This document shows positions 18,002 through 31,300 of a stretch of DNA of 64,000 bases, in pieces. The DNA is from Dyella sp. SG609 (lineage in GTDB: Bacteria; Pseudomonadota; Gammaproteobacteria; Xanthomonadales; Rhodanobacteraceae), in assembly GCF_012275375.1 (NCBI RefSeq), contig NZ_JAAZQJ010000006.1, forward strand, positions 186,001 through 250,000. Direction: 5' to 3'. The translations under genes and the position numbers were made by a program. Position 1 is the first letter of the stretch, and each line of letters opens with the position of its first letter. Below the pieces are notes generated by a model. The model was not told the origin of the DNA. It did no database searches and worked only from the letters and a program-made list of their open reading frames with translations.

Positions 18002-21000
18002 ATGAACGCCGGTCAGATCGAGCCGATCAATGTATCCCCCGAACGCGAGGACATCGCCATCGTCGGCATGTCCTGCCGCTTCCCGGGCGCCGCCGACTAT
18101 GCGCAGTACTGGCGCAACCTGGGCGCCGGGGTCTCCAGCGTGGGCGAGGTGCCGGCGAACCGCTGGGACAGGGAGGCGTTCTACTCGCCCGACGTGCGCG
18201 AGCCGAACAAGTCGACCAGCAAGTGGGGCGGCTTCATGGACGGCGTGGAGTTCTTCGACGCCGACTTCTTCGGCATCTCCGCGCGGGAAGCGGCGGTGAT
18301 GGATCCGCAGCAGCGCATCATGCTGGAGCAGGCCTGGAACTGCCTGGAGGATGCCGGCTACGACCCGCGCGCCTTCAGCGGCACGCGCACCGGCGTCTAT
18401 GTCGGCGTGTTCACCTTCGACTACCGCGACCACCTGGGCCGCGCGCTCGATGCCGTGGAGGCGCACGTCGCCACCGGCACGCATACCGCGCTCATTCCCA
18501 ACCGCATCTCCTATTTCCTCAACCTGCACGGCCCCAGCATTCCGGTCGACACGGCCTGTTCCAGCTCGCTGGTAGCCTTGCACAAGGCCGCGCACGCCAT
18601 CCGCCGCGGCGAATGCGAACAGGCCCTGGTCGGCGGCGTCAGCGTGCTGTGCAGCCCGACCCATTTCATCTCGTTCTCCAAGACCGGCATGCTGTCGCCG
18701 GACGGCAGCTGCAAGACCTTCGACGAGCACGCCAACGGTTACGTGCGCGGCGAAGGCGCGGCGATGGTGCTGGTCAAGCCGCTGGCCAAGGCGGTGGCCG
18801 ACAAGGACCGCATCCTGGCGGTGCTGCGCGGCAGCGCCGTCAACCATGGCGGGCATGCGCGCACGGTCACTTATCCGGGTTCGCTGGCGCAGTCCAACGT
18901 GGTGGCGCATGCGCTGCGCGAAGCGGACGTGCCGGTAGGCACGGTGAGCTATGTGGAGGCGCACGGCACCGGCACGCCTAAGGGCGATCCGATCGAGATC
19001 GAAGGCCTGAAGATGGCTTTCGCCCGCGTGGCGGAGGAGCGCGGCGAAGTACTGGATGCCGGGTCCTGCGGCATCGGCAGCGTCAAGACCAATATCGGCC
19101 ACCTGGAATCGGTGGCCGGCATGGCCGGTTTGATCAAGACCATCCTGTGCATGCGCCATGGCGTGTTTCCGCCGCTGGTGCATTACACCAGGCTCAATCC
19201 GCGCATTGCGCTGGAAGGCAGTCCGTTCTTTATCGTCGACCGGGCGCAGCCGTGGGTGGTGCGCAAGGACGAGCAAGGGCGGCCGGTTCCGCGCCGCGCG
19301 GGCATCAGCTCGTTCGGCTTCGGCGGCGTCAACTCGCATGTGGTGGTCGAGGAGTATCCCGCCGGCGAGGCGGCAGCCGACGAGGTGGCCCCGTCGCGCG
19401 AACCTGCGCTGATCGTGCTTTCCGCGAAGACCGTGCCGGTGCTGCGCGAGCGCGCGAAGCAGCTGCTGGACGTGCTGGATTCCGGTGAAATCGGCGATGG
19501 ACAGTTGGCCGATCTCGCTTACACCCTGCAGATGGGACGGCAGGGGATGGCGGCGCGCCTGGCGGTGGTGGTGGATTCGGTGGCGGCGCTGCGCGCGCGG
19601 CTGCAGTCGTGGCTTGACGGCGACACGCGCGGCATCTTTGCCGGCGAGCTTTCGGCCGAGGCGACCGCATGGTCCGCGGAAGCGGTTTTGGTCCAGCCCG
19701 ATGCGGACGCGCTCGAAACGGCGCGGCGCTGGGCCGCGGGCGAGTCCTTCGATTGGGCCGCTCTTTACGCCTCCGTTCCGCGCCGCCGCCTTGCCTTGCC
19801 GACCTATCCCTTCGTGCGCGACAAGCACTGGGTCGAGCTGAAAACGGCAGTCGGCGCGCAGGCGGCGATCCATCCGCTCGTGCATCGCAATACCTCGACC
19901 GTGTCCGGCCTGCGCTTCACCAGCCGGTTCAGCGGCCGCGAATCTTTCCTTGCCGACCACGTGGTGCAGTCGCGGCCGACCCTGCCGGCGGCGGCGCAGC
20001 TGGAGATGGTCCGTTGCGCCGCGGAGCTTGCGTTCGCCGCGGGTGGCGCCTGCCGCCTGCAGGATGTGGTGTGGCTGCGCCCCTTCGTCGCCGAAGACGA
20101 GTCCAGGGATTGCCATGTCGCGCTGTTCGCGGAAGGCGAGGGGCGCTTCGGCTTCGAGATCTACGACGACGAAGGCGAGGGCTGCGTCTACAGCCAGGGT
20201 GCGGTGACGAGGCAGCTTGCTGCTGCCGAACCTGCGACGCACGATCTGACCGCATGGCGGGCGCGCTGCCGGCGCTCCGTCCGCGAGGCGGGCGCCAGCT
20301 ACGAGTTGTTCGATCGTATCGGCCTGGCCTACGGACCCGCGCATCGCGCGCTGGGCGAAGTACTGATCGGCGATACGGAGGCGCTTGCGCGCATCGTGCT
20401 GCCCGACGCCGCCAAGCCTTCGCAGGGCGACTACGTGCTGCATCCCAGCGTGCTGGATGCCGCGCTGCAGGCGGCCATCGTGGTCGCCGCCGACGGGCAG
20501 TGGACGGATGCCGGACTCGCCCTGCCTTTTGCGCTGGCGTCGCTGGACGTGATGGCGCCATGCCATGGCGACCTGTGGGCACTGCTCCGCCGCGAAGCAG
20601 GACAGCGCACTGGCGATGGCGTCAGCCGCTTCGATATCGATCTTTGCGACGACAGTGGCGCGGTCTGCGCGCGCCTTGGCGGCTTCTCGCTGCGTGCGGT
20701 GGGGCAGGCGAACGAAGAAGCCGTGCGCACGGCGCTGTTCGTCCCTGCGTGGACGCCAGCGGCGGCCGCGACCGGAGCGGCTCTCGCGCAACATCTGGTG
20801 CTGTCATGCGTGCCGTCAGCGAGCCCGCACGTGCCCGGCGCGGCCTTTGTCGATATCGACATGCATGGCGATCTGGCGGAGCGCTACGAGTCGGCGGCGG
20901 CTTCGCTGCTCGAAGCGATCCAGGCGCTGGTGCCGCAACCCGGGCGGCACCTGGTGCAGGTGGTCGTTCCCCAAGCCGGCGAAGCGCAGCTGCTGGGCGG

Positions 21001-22300
21001 CCTCGGCGGCCTGCTGCGCACCGCGCAGCGCGAGAATCCGCGCATTGTCGGCCAGCTGATCGAAGTCGAGCCGGGGCAGGACATCGCCCGGGCCATCGCC
21101 GATAGCCGCGAAAGCCTCGCATCGCGCATCCGCTATGTGGATGGCGTGCGCCAGGAAGGTGCGTGGCAGGAGACGGCGGCGCCATCCGTCGCGCGCTCGC
21201 CCTGGAAAGCGGGTGGAACCTACCTGATCACCGGCGGAGCAGGCGGCCTGGGCCGGATCCTCGCCCGCCACATCGCTGCGTCCGCAAAGGACGCCACGCT
21301 GATCCTCACCGGCCGCTCGCCGTTGCCCGATGCGGGCTTCGCCGAGCTGGCGGCCATGGGCGCCACGGTGCGCTATCGCCAGCTCGACGTGGGCGACCGG
21401 GAAGCGGTCCTGTCCTGCGTCAGCGAACTTGCCAGCCTCAACGGCATCGTCCACGCCGCCGGCGTCCTGCGCGACAGCCTGCTGGTGCGCAAGACCCGCG
21501 ACGAACTGCAGGAGGTGCTGCGCGCGAAAGTCGCCGGCACGCTGCATCTGGACGAAGCCAGCCGCGATCTGGATCTGGATCTTTTCCTCTGCTTCGCCTC
21601 CACCTCCGGCGCGCTCGGCAATGTCGGCCAGGCCGACTATGCGGCGGCGAACGCTTTCATGGACGCCTTCGCCCGCCATCGCGCCGAACTCGTCGCCCAA
21701 GGCCGGCGCCGCGGCCGCAGCCTGTCCGTGGACTGGCCGCTGTGGGAAGCGGGCGGCATGCGCGTCGATGACGCAACGCGCGCGGAGCTGCTCGCGCACA
21801 GCGGGCTGGTGCCGTTGCGCACGGCCAGCGGCCTCGCCGCGCTGGAGCAGGCGCTGGCGCTGGACGTTGCGCAAGTGCTGGTGGCGGAAGGCGCGATCGC
21901 CCGGTTCAAGGCTGCGCTCGTGGACAGCCCGGCTGCGGTGTCCACAGCTCCGATCGAGGCGGGTTCCGTCTCCGCCGAATTGCGCGACAAGGCGGTGCGC
22001 TACTTCGTCCGCCTGCTGGCCGGCACGCTCAAGCGCGCGCCGGAGAGCATCGACGCACGGGCGCGGATGGAAGCCTATGGCATCGATTCGATCCTGGTGA
22101 TGGAACTGACCCGCTCGCTGGAGCAGGTGTTCGGCACGCTGTCCAAGACCTTGCTGTTCGAATACCAGACCATTGCCGAGCTGGCGGGGCATTTCCTCGA
22201 AGAGCATCGCGAGCGGCTGGTCGAGGCGCTGGGTGAGACCGCGCAGGAAGCACCGGTGGCGGGGCCGCGCGACACAGTCGCGCCGCCGCCGCTGTCGCGC
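18002..22300 (+). other. PKS module 1: KS-DH-KR-ACP
   Basis: KS1 spans residues about 18-453 with an intact Cys186, His321 and His367 triad (DTACSSS, HGTGT, GHLE). No loading ACP, GNAT, ligase or C domain precedes it, so the starter unit is not encoded in cis. DH1 (about 623-900) has His653 and Asp819, but the HxxxGxxxxP motif reads HVVQSRPTLP with Ser for Gly, and the usual PG is PA. Its activity is doubtful. KR1 (about 912-1300) has GGAGGLG at 1078 and catalytic Tyr1213. ACP1 carries Ser1363 in GIDSI. Confidence 0.85.
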
Positions 22301-25300
22301 CGTCCGCGTTTCGGTGTCAGCCAGCCCGAGCGCTTGGCGGCGGCGCTCGATGCCAAGAGCGCGGCCGGCGAGATCGCCATCGTCGGCGTGGCTGGCCGCT
22401 ATCCGCAGGCGGCCGATCTCGCCGCGTTCTGGGCCAACCTCAGCCAGGGCGTCGACAGCATCACCGAGATTCCCGCCGAACGCTGGGACTACCGCGACTA
22501 CTACGACGCCGACCGCGATGCGCCGGGCAAGACCTACGGGAAATGGGGCGGCTTTATCGATGGCGTCGACCGCTTCGATCCGCTGTTCTTCAATATCTCG
22601 CCGCGCGAAGCGGAACTGATGGACCCGCAGGAGCGCCTGTTCCTCGAATGCGTGCATGCCACGCTGGAAGATGCCGGCTACACGCGCGAGAACGTGGCCG
22701 AGGACGGCAACGTCGGCGTGTTCGCCGGCGTGATGTACGAGGAATACCAGCTCTACGGCGCGCAGGAGCAGGCGCGCGGCAACAACCTTGCGCTGCTCAA
22801 CAGCCCCGCCTCGGTTGCCAACCGCGTTTCCTACTTCTGCAACTTCAACGGCCCCAGCCTGGCGCTGGACACCATGTGCTCGTCGTCGCTGACGGCGATC
22901 CATCTCGCCTGCCAGGCCATCCAGCGCGGCGATTGCGCCGTGGCCATCGCCGGCGGCGTGAACGTGTCGATCCACCCGAACAAGTACCTGATGCTGGCCC
23001 AGGGCCGGTTTATTTCGGGCAAGGGCCGCTGCGAGAGCTTCGGCGAGGGCGGCGAAGGCTATGTGCCGGGCGAGGGCGTGGGCGCGGTGCTGCTGAAGCC
23101 CTTGGCGCAGGCGCAGGCCGATGGCGACCACATCTATGGCGTGATCCGCGCCACCGCGGTCAATCACGGCGGCAAGACCAACGGCTACACGGTGCCGAAT
23201 CCGAACGCGCAGGCGAAGGTGATCGAGCGCGCGCTGCGCCGGGGCGGTGTCGATGCGCGCGAGATCAGCTATATCGAGGCGCACGGCACGGGCACCAGCC
23301 TGGGCGACCCGATCGAGATCGCAGGCCTGGCCAAGGCGTTCCGCCACTGGACGCGCGACACGCGCTACTGCGCCATCGGTTCGGCGAAATCGAATATCGG
23401 CCACTGCGAAAGCGCGGCCGGCATTGCCGGCGTCACCAAGGTGCTGCTGCAGCTGAAGCATCGGCAGCTGGCGCCGAGCCTGCATTCGGCGGTGCTGAAT
23501 CCGAACATCGATTTCGACGCCACGCCGTTCGTGGTGCAGCAGGAGCTGGCGCCGTGGGCGCGGCCGGTGATCGATGGGCGCGAGCGGCCGCGGCTGGCAG
23601 GTATCTCTTCGTTCGGCGCGGGTGGGGCGAATGCCCACGTGGTGATCGAGGAGTACATCGCGCCGCAACCGGCGGCACAGCCGTCCGGTCCGGCACTCGT
23701 CGTGCTTTCGGCGCGCCATGAGGACAGGCTGCGTGAGCAGGCTGCGCGCCTGCTTGCCGCGATCGAGGCGGACCGGCAACTGCCGCTGCACGATCTGGCC
23801 TACACCCTGCAGGTGGGCCGCGAAGCGATGGACGAGCGGCTGGGCGTGCTCGCTCATTCGCTGGAGGATCTGCGCACGAAACTCGCGGCCTACGTGGCCG
23901 GAGAAAGCGCGATCGAGGATCTTTATCGCGGACAGGCGCGGCGCAACAAGGACGCCTTGGCTGTCTTCGCCGGCGACGACGATGCGGAAGCCATCGTCGA
24001 GGCGTGGATCGCGCGCGGCAAGTTCGGCAAGCTGCTCGATCTGTGGGTCAGGGGCCTGGCGATCGATTGGGCGCGCCTGCGCACGGATGCACCGCTGAGG
24101 CGCATCAGCCTGCCCAGCTACCCGTTTGCGCGCGAACGCTATTGGGTGCAGACGGGCGAGGCCCGCCCGCTTGCCCCCATGACCGGTGCGAACCTGCACC
24201 CGCTACTGCAGCGCAATACCTCGGATCTCGACGGGCCGCGTTTCAGTGCCGGCTTCAGCGGCGGCGAATTCTTCTTCGTGGACCATGTAGTGCGTGGCAC
24301 GCGCATGCTGCCCGGCGTCGCCCAGCTGGAAATGGCGCGCCGCGCGGTCGCCGAAGTGGCCGGTGCCGGTTTCGAGCCGCGCCTGAAGAACGTGTCGTGG
24401 CTGCGGCCGATCGTTGCCGGTCCGGATGGCATCGCGCTGCAGTTGTCGCTTTATCCGGAAGCCGATGGCGCTGTCGGTTTCGAGATCCATGGCGGGGGCG
24501 ACCTGGTTTACGCACAAGGCATGGCCGTCGATGGGCGCGGTGCCGAGGCGGTGGCGAATCACGATCTCGTGCTGCTGCGCTCATCGTGCACGACGACTTA
24601 CACCGCAGCGGACTGCTACGCCGCCTTGGCGCGGATGGGTCTGCAGTACGGGCCGTCGTTCCAGGGCATCCGCGAACTCTTCACCGGCGCCGGCCAGGTG
24701 CTCGCGCGCATTGCCGTTCCTGCAGCGGCGCCGGCGGATGGCTACGAACTGCATCCCAGCCTGCTCGATGCGGCATTCCAGGCCACGCTGGGCCTGCAGT
24801 TCCCGGTGCCCGCGGCTGCCGTGCCGCAGGTGCCGTTCGCGCTCGGCGGCCTGCAGGTGCTGCGCTCGTGCGCGGATGTCGCCTGGGCCGTGGTGCGCTA
24901 CAGCGCCGGCAGCGCCGGCAGCGGCGCCGGGCAGGCGGTGCCGCGCCTGGATATCGATCTGTGCGACGAGCAGGGGACGGTCTGCGTCCGCTTCACCGAC
25001 GTGGGGCTGCGCGCGATGGCGGCCGCGGCGAACGAGCCCGCCGCGGCTCGCACCCTGATGCTGGAACCGGCATGGGCCGCGAAACCGGCCGGCGCTGCCG
25101 GCGCCGAGCCGTTCGCCAGCCATCTGGTCATGGCCTGCGGTGTCGACGCGGGCGTTGCACCGCCGGGCGTGACCGTGGTTGCGACTTCGATGGATGGCGA
25201 TCTCGCGGCGTGCTACGAAGCCGCCGCCGCTACCTTGCTGGAGCGGTTGCAGGCCTTGTCCACGCAGGGCGGCATCCATCGCGTGCAGATCGTGGTGCCC

Positions 25301-28300
25301 GCCCATGGCGGCGGCAGCCCGATGGCCGGCCTGCTCGGCATGCTGCGCACGGCGCGCCTGGAAAATCCGCGCCTCCACGGCCAGCTGATCGCGGTCGAAC
25401 CCGGACAGGATGTCGCCAGGGCGCTGCTGGACAACCGGGACGACGACGCGCGCCATGTGCGCTACGCCGGCGGCGAGCGGCAGGTGGCGGGCTGGGCCGA
25501 ACGCCAGGTTCCCGCTGCTTCCTCGCCGTGGAAGGACCACGGCGTCTACCTGATCACCGGCGGCGCCGGCGGACTCGGCTCGATTTTCGCCGAAGCGATC
25601 GCCCGCGGCGCGCGCAATCCGGTGCTGGTATTGACTGGCCGCTCCGCGCCGGACGAACGCATCCACACGGTCATCCGTCGCCTGGAAGCACTCGGCGCCG
25701 TGGTGCGGTATCACGCCGTCGACGTCGCCGATGCTGCGTCGCTGACCGCGCTGGTGCGCGGCATCCCCGAAGAGTTCGAAAGCCTCGATGGCGTGATCCA
25801 CGCAGCCGGCGTATTGCGCGACGGCTATCTGGCCGGCAAGACCCGCCAGGAGCTGCGCGACGTCTTCGCGGCCAAGGTGGCCGGCACGCTGAATCTCGAC
25901 GAAGCCACCCGCGACATGCCGCTGGATTGCTTCGTCTGCTTCTCCTCGATCGCCGGCGCCGCGGGCAATGTGGGTCAGGCCGACTATGCCGCGGCGAACG
26001 CCTTCATGGACGCTTTCGCGCACGAACGCGCCGCCCGCGTGGCGCGTGGCGAGCGCTACGGCCGCTCGCTGTCGGTGAACTGGCCGCTGTGGGAAGAGGG
26101 CGGCATGCACGCCGACGAGGCGACGCGCGCCATGCTGCTGCGGCAGTGGGGCATGCGCGCGATGGGCAGCGCGCATGGCGTGGATGCGCTGCACCGGGCG
26201 CTGGCCGCCGGCATCGGCCAGGTGCTGGTGATCGAAGGCGATGCCGCCCGCATTCGCGAAGTCTTTCTCGATGCGCCCCGTGTCGCGCCTGCGGCGGAAG
26301 CGCGCGCCGTGCCCGCTGCATCCAGCGATGCCGTTCCGGCGCAAGGCCTGCGCGATCCGCTCAAGCGCGCGCTGATGGCCCAGGTATCCGCGCTGATCAA
26401 GGTGAAGCCGGAAGATCTCGATGGCGATACCTCGCTCAACGAGTACGGCTTCGATTCGATCTCGCTGACCGGCTTCGCCAACGCGCTGAACCGGCAGTAC
26501 GGCCTCGACCTGATGCCGACGATCTTCTTCGAGTACGCCACGCTGGATGGCCTGGCCGGTTATCTGGAGCGCGAATACCGCGACGTGCTGGCGGCGCGCT
26601 TTGCTGCACCGGTGCCGGCGGCAGCGACGCCCGCACCGGTCGTCGCGGCCGAAGCGCCGGCGCAGGAGGCCCGCCGCGCGCGCCGCGGCTACGCCGCCAC
26701 CGCCGCGGCTCCCGCACCCGCAGCGAAACAACCGGTAGCGATCATCGGCATCAGCGGGCGCTTCCCCATGGCCGAGGATATCGATGCGTTCTGGCGCAAC
26801 CTCGACGAAGGCCGCGACTGCATCGGCGAGATGCCCGCCGGCCGCGCCGACTGGCTGGCCTGGCACGGCGAACGCGCGCCGGAAGGCAGCGCGGGCCAGA
26901 TTGTGCGCGGCGGCTTTATCGAGGGCGTGGACGCATTCGACCCGGCCTTCTTCGGCATCTCGCCGCGCGAAGCGGAGCTGATGGATCCGCAGCAGCGGCT
27001 GATGATGATCCACATATGGAAGGCGCTGGAGGATGCCGGCTACGCCGCCTCGGCGCTGGCCGGCAGCGACCTGGGCCTGTATGTGGGCACCATGCCCAGC
27101 GGCTATGCCACCCTGGCCAGCCGTGCCGGCGCGGCGATCGAGGGTTACTCCTCCACCGGCACGGTGGCGTCGGTCGGTCCCAACCGCATGAGCTATTTCC
27201 TCGGCGTGCACGGGCCGAGCGAGCCGGTGGAAACCGCCTGTTCCAGCTCCCTGGTGGCGCTGCGCCGCGCGGTGCTGGCGATCGGGCGCGGCGATTGCGC
27301 CATGGCGGTGGCCGGTGGCGTCAACACCATCGTCAACCCGGAGTTGCATATCAGTTTCGAGCGCGCCGGCATGCTCAGCGCCGATGCCCGCTGCAAGACC
27401 TTTTCCGCCGATGCCGATGGCTATGTGCGCGGCGAAGGCGTGGCCATGCTGGTGCTGAAGAAGCTGGCCGATGCCGAGCGCGATGGCGACCATATCTACG
27501 GCCTGGTGCGCGGCACCGCGGAAAACCACGGCGGCCGCGCCAATTCGCTTACCGCGCCGAATCCGGCGGCCCAGGCCGCGGTGATCCGCCGCGCGCACCA
27601 GGACGCCGGCATCGATCCGCGCACGGTGACCTATATCGAAGCGCACGGCACCGGCACGCCGCTGGGCGATCCGGTGGAAGTGAATGGACTGAAGGCGGCG
27701 TTCCGCGATCTCTATGCCGCCACCGGCGGCGAAGTGGCCGAAGCGCACTGCGCGCTCGGTTCGGTCAAGACCAATATCGGCCATCTGGAACTGGCCGCCG
27801 GCGTGGCCGGCGTGGTCAAGGTGCTGCTGCAGATGAAGCACCGCAGGCTGGTGAAGAGCCTGCATGCGCAGACGCTCAATCCGTATATCGACCTGGCGGG
27901 CAGTCCGTTCCGCGTAGTCGGCGAGGCGCGCGAATGGACGGCATTGCGCGACGCGCAGGGCCGCGCCGTGCCACGGCGCGCAGGTGTGAGTTCGTTCGGC
28001 TTCGGCGGCGTCAATGCGCACGTCGTGCTGGAGGAGTACATCGCGCCGGTGGCCGATGCGCCGGCTGTCGAAGGTCCGGTCGCCGTGCTGCTGTCCGCGC
28101 GCGATGGCGAGCGCTTGCACGAGCAGGTGCGGGAGCTTGCGGCTTTCGTCGCCTCGCCGGAGACGCGCGCCAGCGTTTCGTTGGCGGATCTCGGCTACAC
28201 CTTGCAGATCGGCCGCGAGCCGATGGAGGAACGCCTCGGCGTGATCGCCGGTTCGCTGGACGATCTGCACGGCAAGCTGGCACGCTTCCTGGACGGCACC

Positions 28301-31300
28301 GGCGCGGTGCATCGCGGCCGTGCCGACAAGGCGCGCGAGGGCATGGACGGCAAGATCGAGGCATGGATCGCGCAGGGGCGGCTGGATACGCTGGTCGAGC
28401 TGTGGGTACAGGGCCACGCCATCGACTGGCGCAGGCTGCATGCCCACCGCGTGCCGCGGCGCGTCAGCCTGCCGACTTATCCGTTCGCGGCGGAGCGCTA
28501 CTGGATCGCGGCGGGCGCGGCGCCGCGCGCTGGCGCGGCTGCGCTGCATCCGCTGGTACAGCGCAATACCTCGACCTTGGAAGGGCCGCGTTTCAGCAGC
28601 CGCTTCGGTGGGAACGAGACAGTGTTCGCCGATCATCGCGTCGGCGGGCGTGCGGTGTTGCCGGGTGTTGCGCAGTTGGAGATGGCGCGTGCTGCGGCGG
28701 GTCTGGCGCTGGAATCCAGCGGTCCCCTGCACCTGAAGGACGTCGCGTGGATGCGGCCGGTGCTGGCCGGCGACGAGGGCGTGGAGCTGCATCTGTCGCT
28801 TTATCCGCGGGATGGCGGCGATGTCGCCTATGAACTCCATGCGGATGGCGATCTGCTTTATGGCCGGGGTACGGTCACGACGATGGCCAGCGCGGCTGCG
28901 CCGACGCCGCATGACATCGATGCCTTGCGCTCGCGCTGCGCGGCGCGGCATCTCGATGCTGCCGCGTGCTATGCGATGTTCGAGGCCATGGGCCTGGGTT
29001 ATGGCGAAGGCTTCCGCGGCCTCGTCGAAGTGTTCGCGGGCGAGGGCACGGTGCTCGCGAGGGTTGCGCTGCCCGAGGCCTGGCGCGCGGCGGGGCAGGC
29101 TTATGAGCTGCCGCCGGGCCTGCTCGATGCGGCCCTGCAAGCCTCCATTGGCCTGTTCGCCGGTGATGGCGGCAACACGCCGCCACTGATGCTTCCCGTG
29201 TCGCTTGCTGCGCTGGATGTCTTAGGGCCATGCGCGGATGCCACCTGGGTCGTGGTCCGGCGGAGCGATGCGGCGGACGTGGTGGATATCGATCTGTGCG
29301 GCGACGACGGCATGCCGCGCCTGCGTTTCCACAGGCTGGCGTTCCGTGCCATTGAGGCCGCGTCGGCCGAAAACGGCGTCGTCATGGAGCCGATGGCGAT
29401 CGCCCCTGTGCAGGCGGCGCCCATCGCCGTAGAGCACGCCGAAGACGATGCTGCCTTCCTGGAACGCGCCACGCGCCATTTCGAGCGCTTCCTGTCGGCC
29501 GCGCTGAAGCTGCCCGCGCACCGGATCGAGCGCAAGGCGCGGATGGAGACCTATGGCATCGACTCGCTGATGGTGCTCGACCTCACACGCGCCTTGGAAA
29601 AGACCTTCGGTCCGCTGCCGAAGACGCTGTTCTTCGAGTACCAGACGCTGGCCGACCTGTCCGGCTATTTCGCGCGGCAGCATCGCGAGGCGCTGGCCGG
29701 GCTGCTCGGCGAGCGGCGCAGCGCGGCCGCGGCGGTATCCATGCCCGTGGCAACGAAGACGGCGGCCGCGCCTCCGACACGCCAGGCACGCTATGCCTTG
29801 CGCAACCGCGCCATCGGCGACGAGAGCGGCGCCATTGCCATCATCGGCGTCGCCGGCCGCTATCCCCAGGCCATCGATCTGGATGCGTTCTGGGCCAACC
29901 TGAGCCAGGGCGTCGACAGCATCACCGAGATCCCGGCCGAGCGCTGGGACCACTCGCGCTACTTCGACGAAGACCGCAACGCCCCGGGCAAGACCTACGG
30001 CAAGTGGGGCGGTTTTATCGAAGGCGTCGACCGCTTCGATCCGCTGTTCTTCAATATCTCCCCGCGCGAAGCGGAACTGATGGATCCGCAGGAACGGCTG
30101 TTCCTCGAATGCGTGCATGCGACGCTGGAAGATGCCGGCTACACGCGGGAGAACGTGGCCGAGGACGGCAACGTCGGCGTGTTCGCCGGCGTGATGTACG
30201 AGGAATACCAGCTCTACGGCGCGCAGGAGCAGGCGCGCGGCAAGGCGCTGGCGGTGCCGGGCCATCCGGCGTCGATCGCCAACCGCGTCTCGTACTTCTG
30301 CAACTTCAACGGCCCGAGCATGGCGCTGGACACCATGTGCTCGTCGTCGCTGACCGCGATCCACCTGGCCTGCCAGGCGATCCAGCGCGGCGATTGCGCG
30401 GTGGCGCTGGCCGGTGGCGTCAATGTGTCGGTGCATCCGAATAAATACCTCACCCTGGCCCAGGGGCGCTTTATCTCGGGCAAGGGCCGCTGCGAGAGCT
30501 TCGGCGAGGGCGGCGAAGGCTATGTGCCGGGCGAGGGCGTGGGCGCGGTGCTGCTCAAGCCCCTGGAACAGGCCCATGCCGACGGCGACCATATCTACGG
30601 CGTGATCCGCGCCACCGCGGTCAATCACGGCGGCAAGACCAACGGCTATACGGTGCCGAACCCGAATGCGCAGGCGGAGGTGATCGAACGCGCCTTGCGC
30701 AAGGGCAGGATCGACGCGCGCCATATCAGCTATATCGAAGCGCATGGCACGGGCACCAGCCTGGGCGATCCGATCGAGATCGCCGGACTGTCGAAGGCGT
30801 TCGCGCACTGGACGGCGGACACCGGCTACTGCGCGATCGGTTCGGCGAAGTCGAATATCGGCCACTGCGAAAGCGCGGCGGGGATTGCCGGTGTCACCAA
30901 GGTGCTGCTGCAGCTGAAGCATCGCCAGCTGGCGCCGAGCCTGCATTCGGCGGTGTTGAATCCGAATATCGATTTCGATGCGACGCCGTTCGTGGTGCAG
31001 CAGGAGCTGGCGCCGTGGGCGCGGCCGGTGATCGATGGGCGCGAGCGGCCGCGGCTGGCCGGCATTTCCTCGTTCGGCGCCGGTGGCGCGAATGCCCATG
31101 TGGTGATCGAAGAGTACGTCGAAGCCCTATCGATCGAGCATCGGGACGACGGCCCGGCCATCGTGCCGCTGTCGGCGCGCGACGACGCGCGCCTGCGCGA
31201 ACAGGCCCAGCGCCTGCTGGCCGCCATCGAGGCCGATCCGCAACTGTCGCTGCACGATCTCGCCTACACGCTGCAGGTCGGCCGCGAAGCGATGGACGAG

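Noticed and set aside
20737-21180. Possible AT or methyltransferase domain before KR1
   Set aside because: The stretch lacks GHSxG and SAM motifs and fits the structural sub-domain of a KR.
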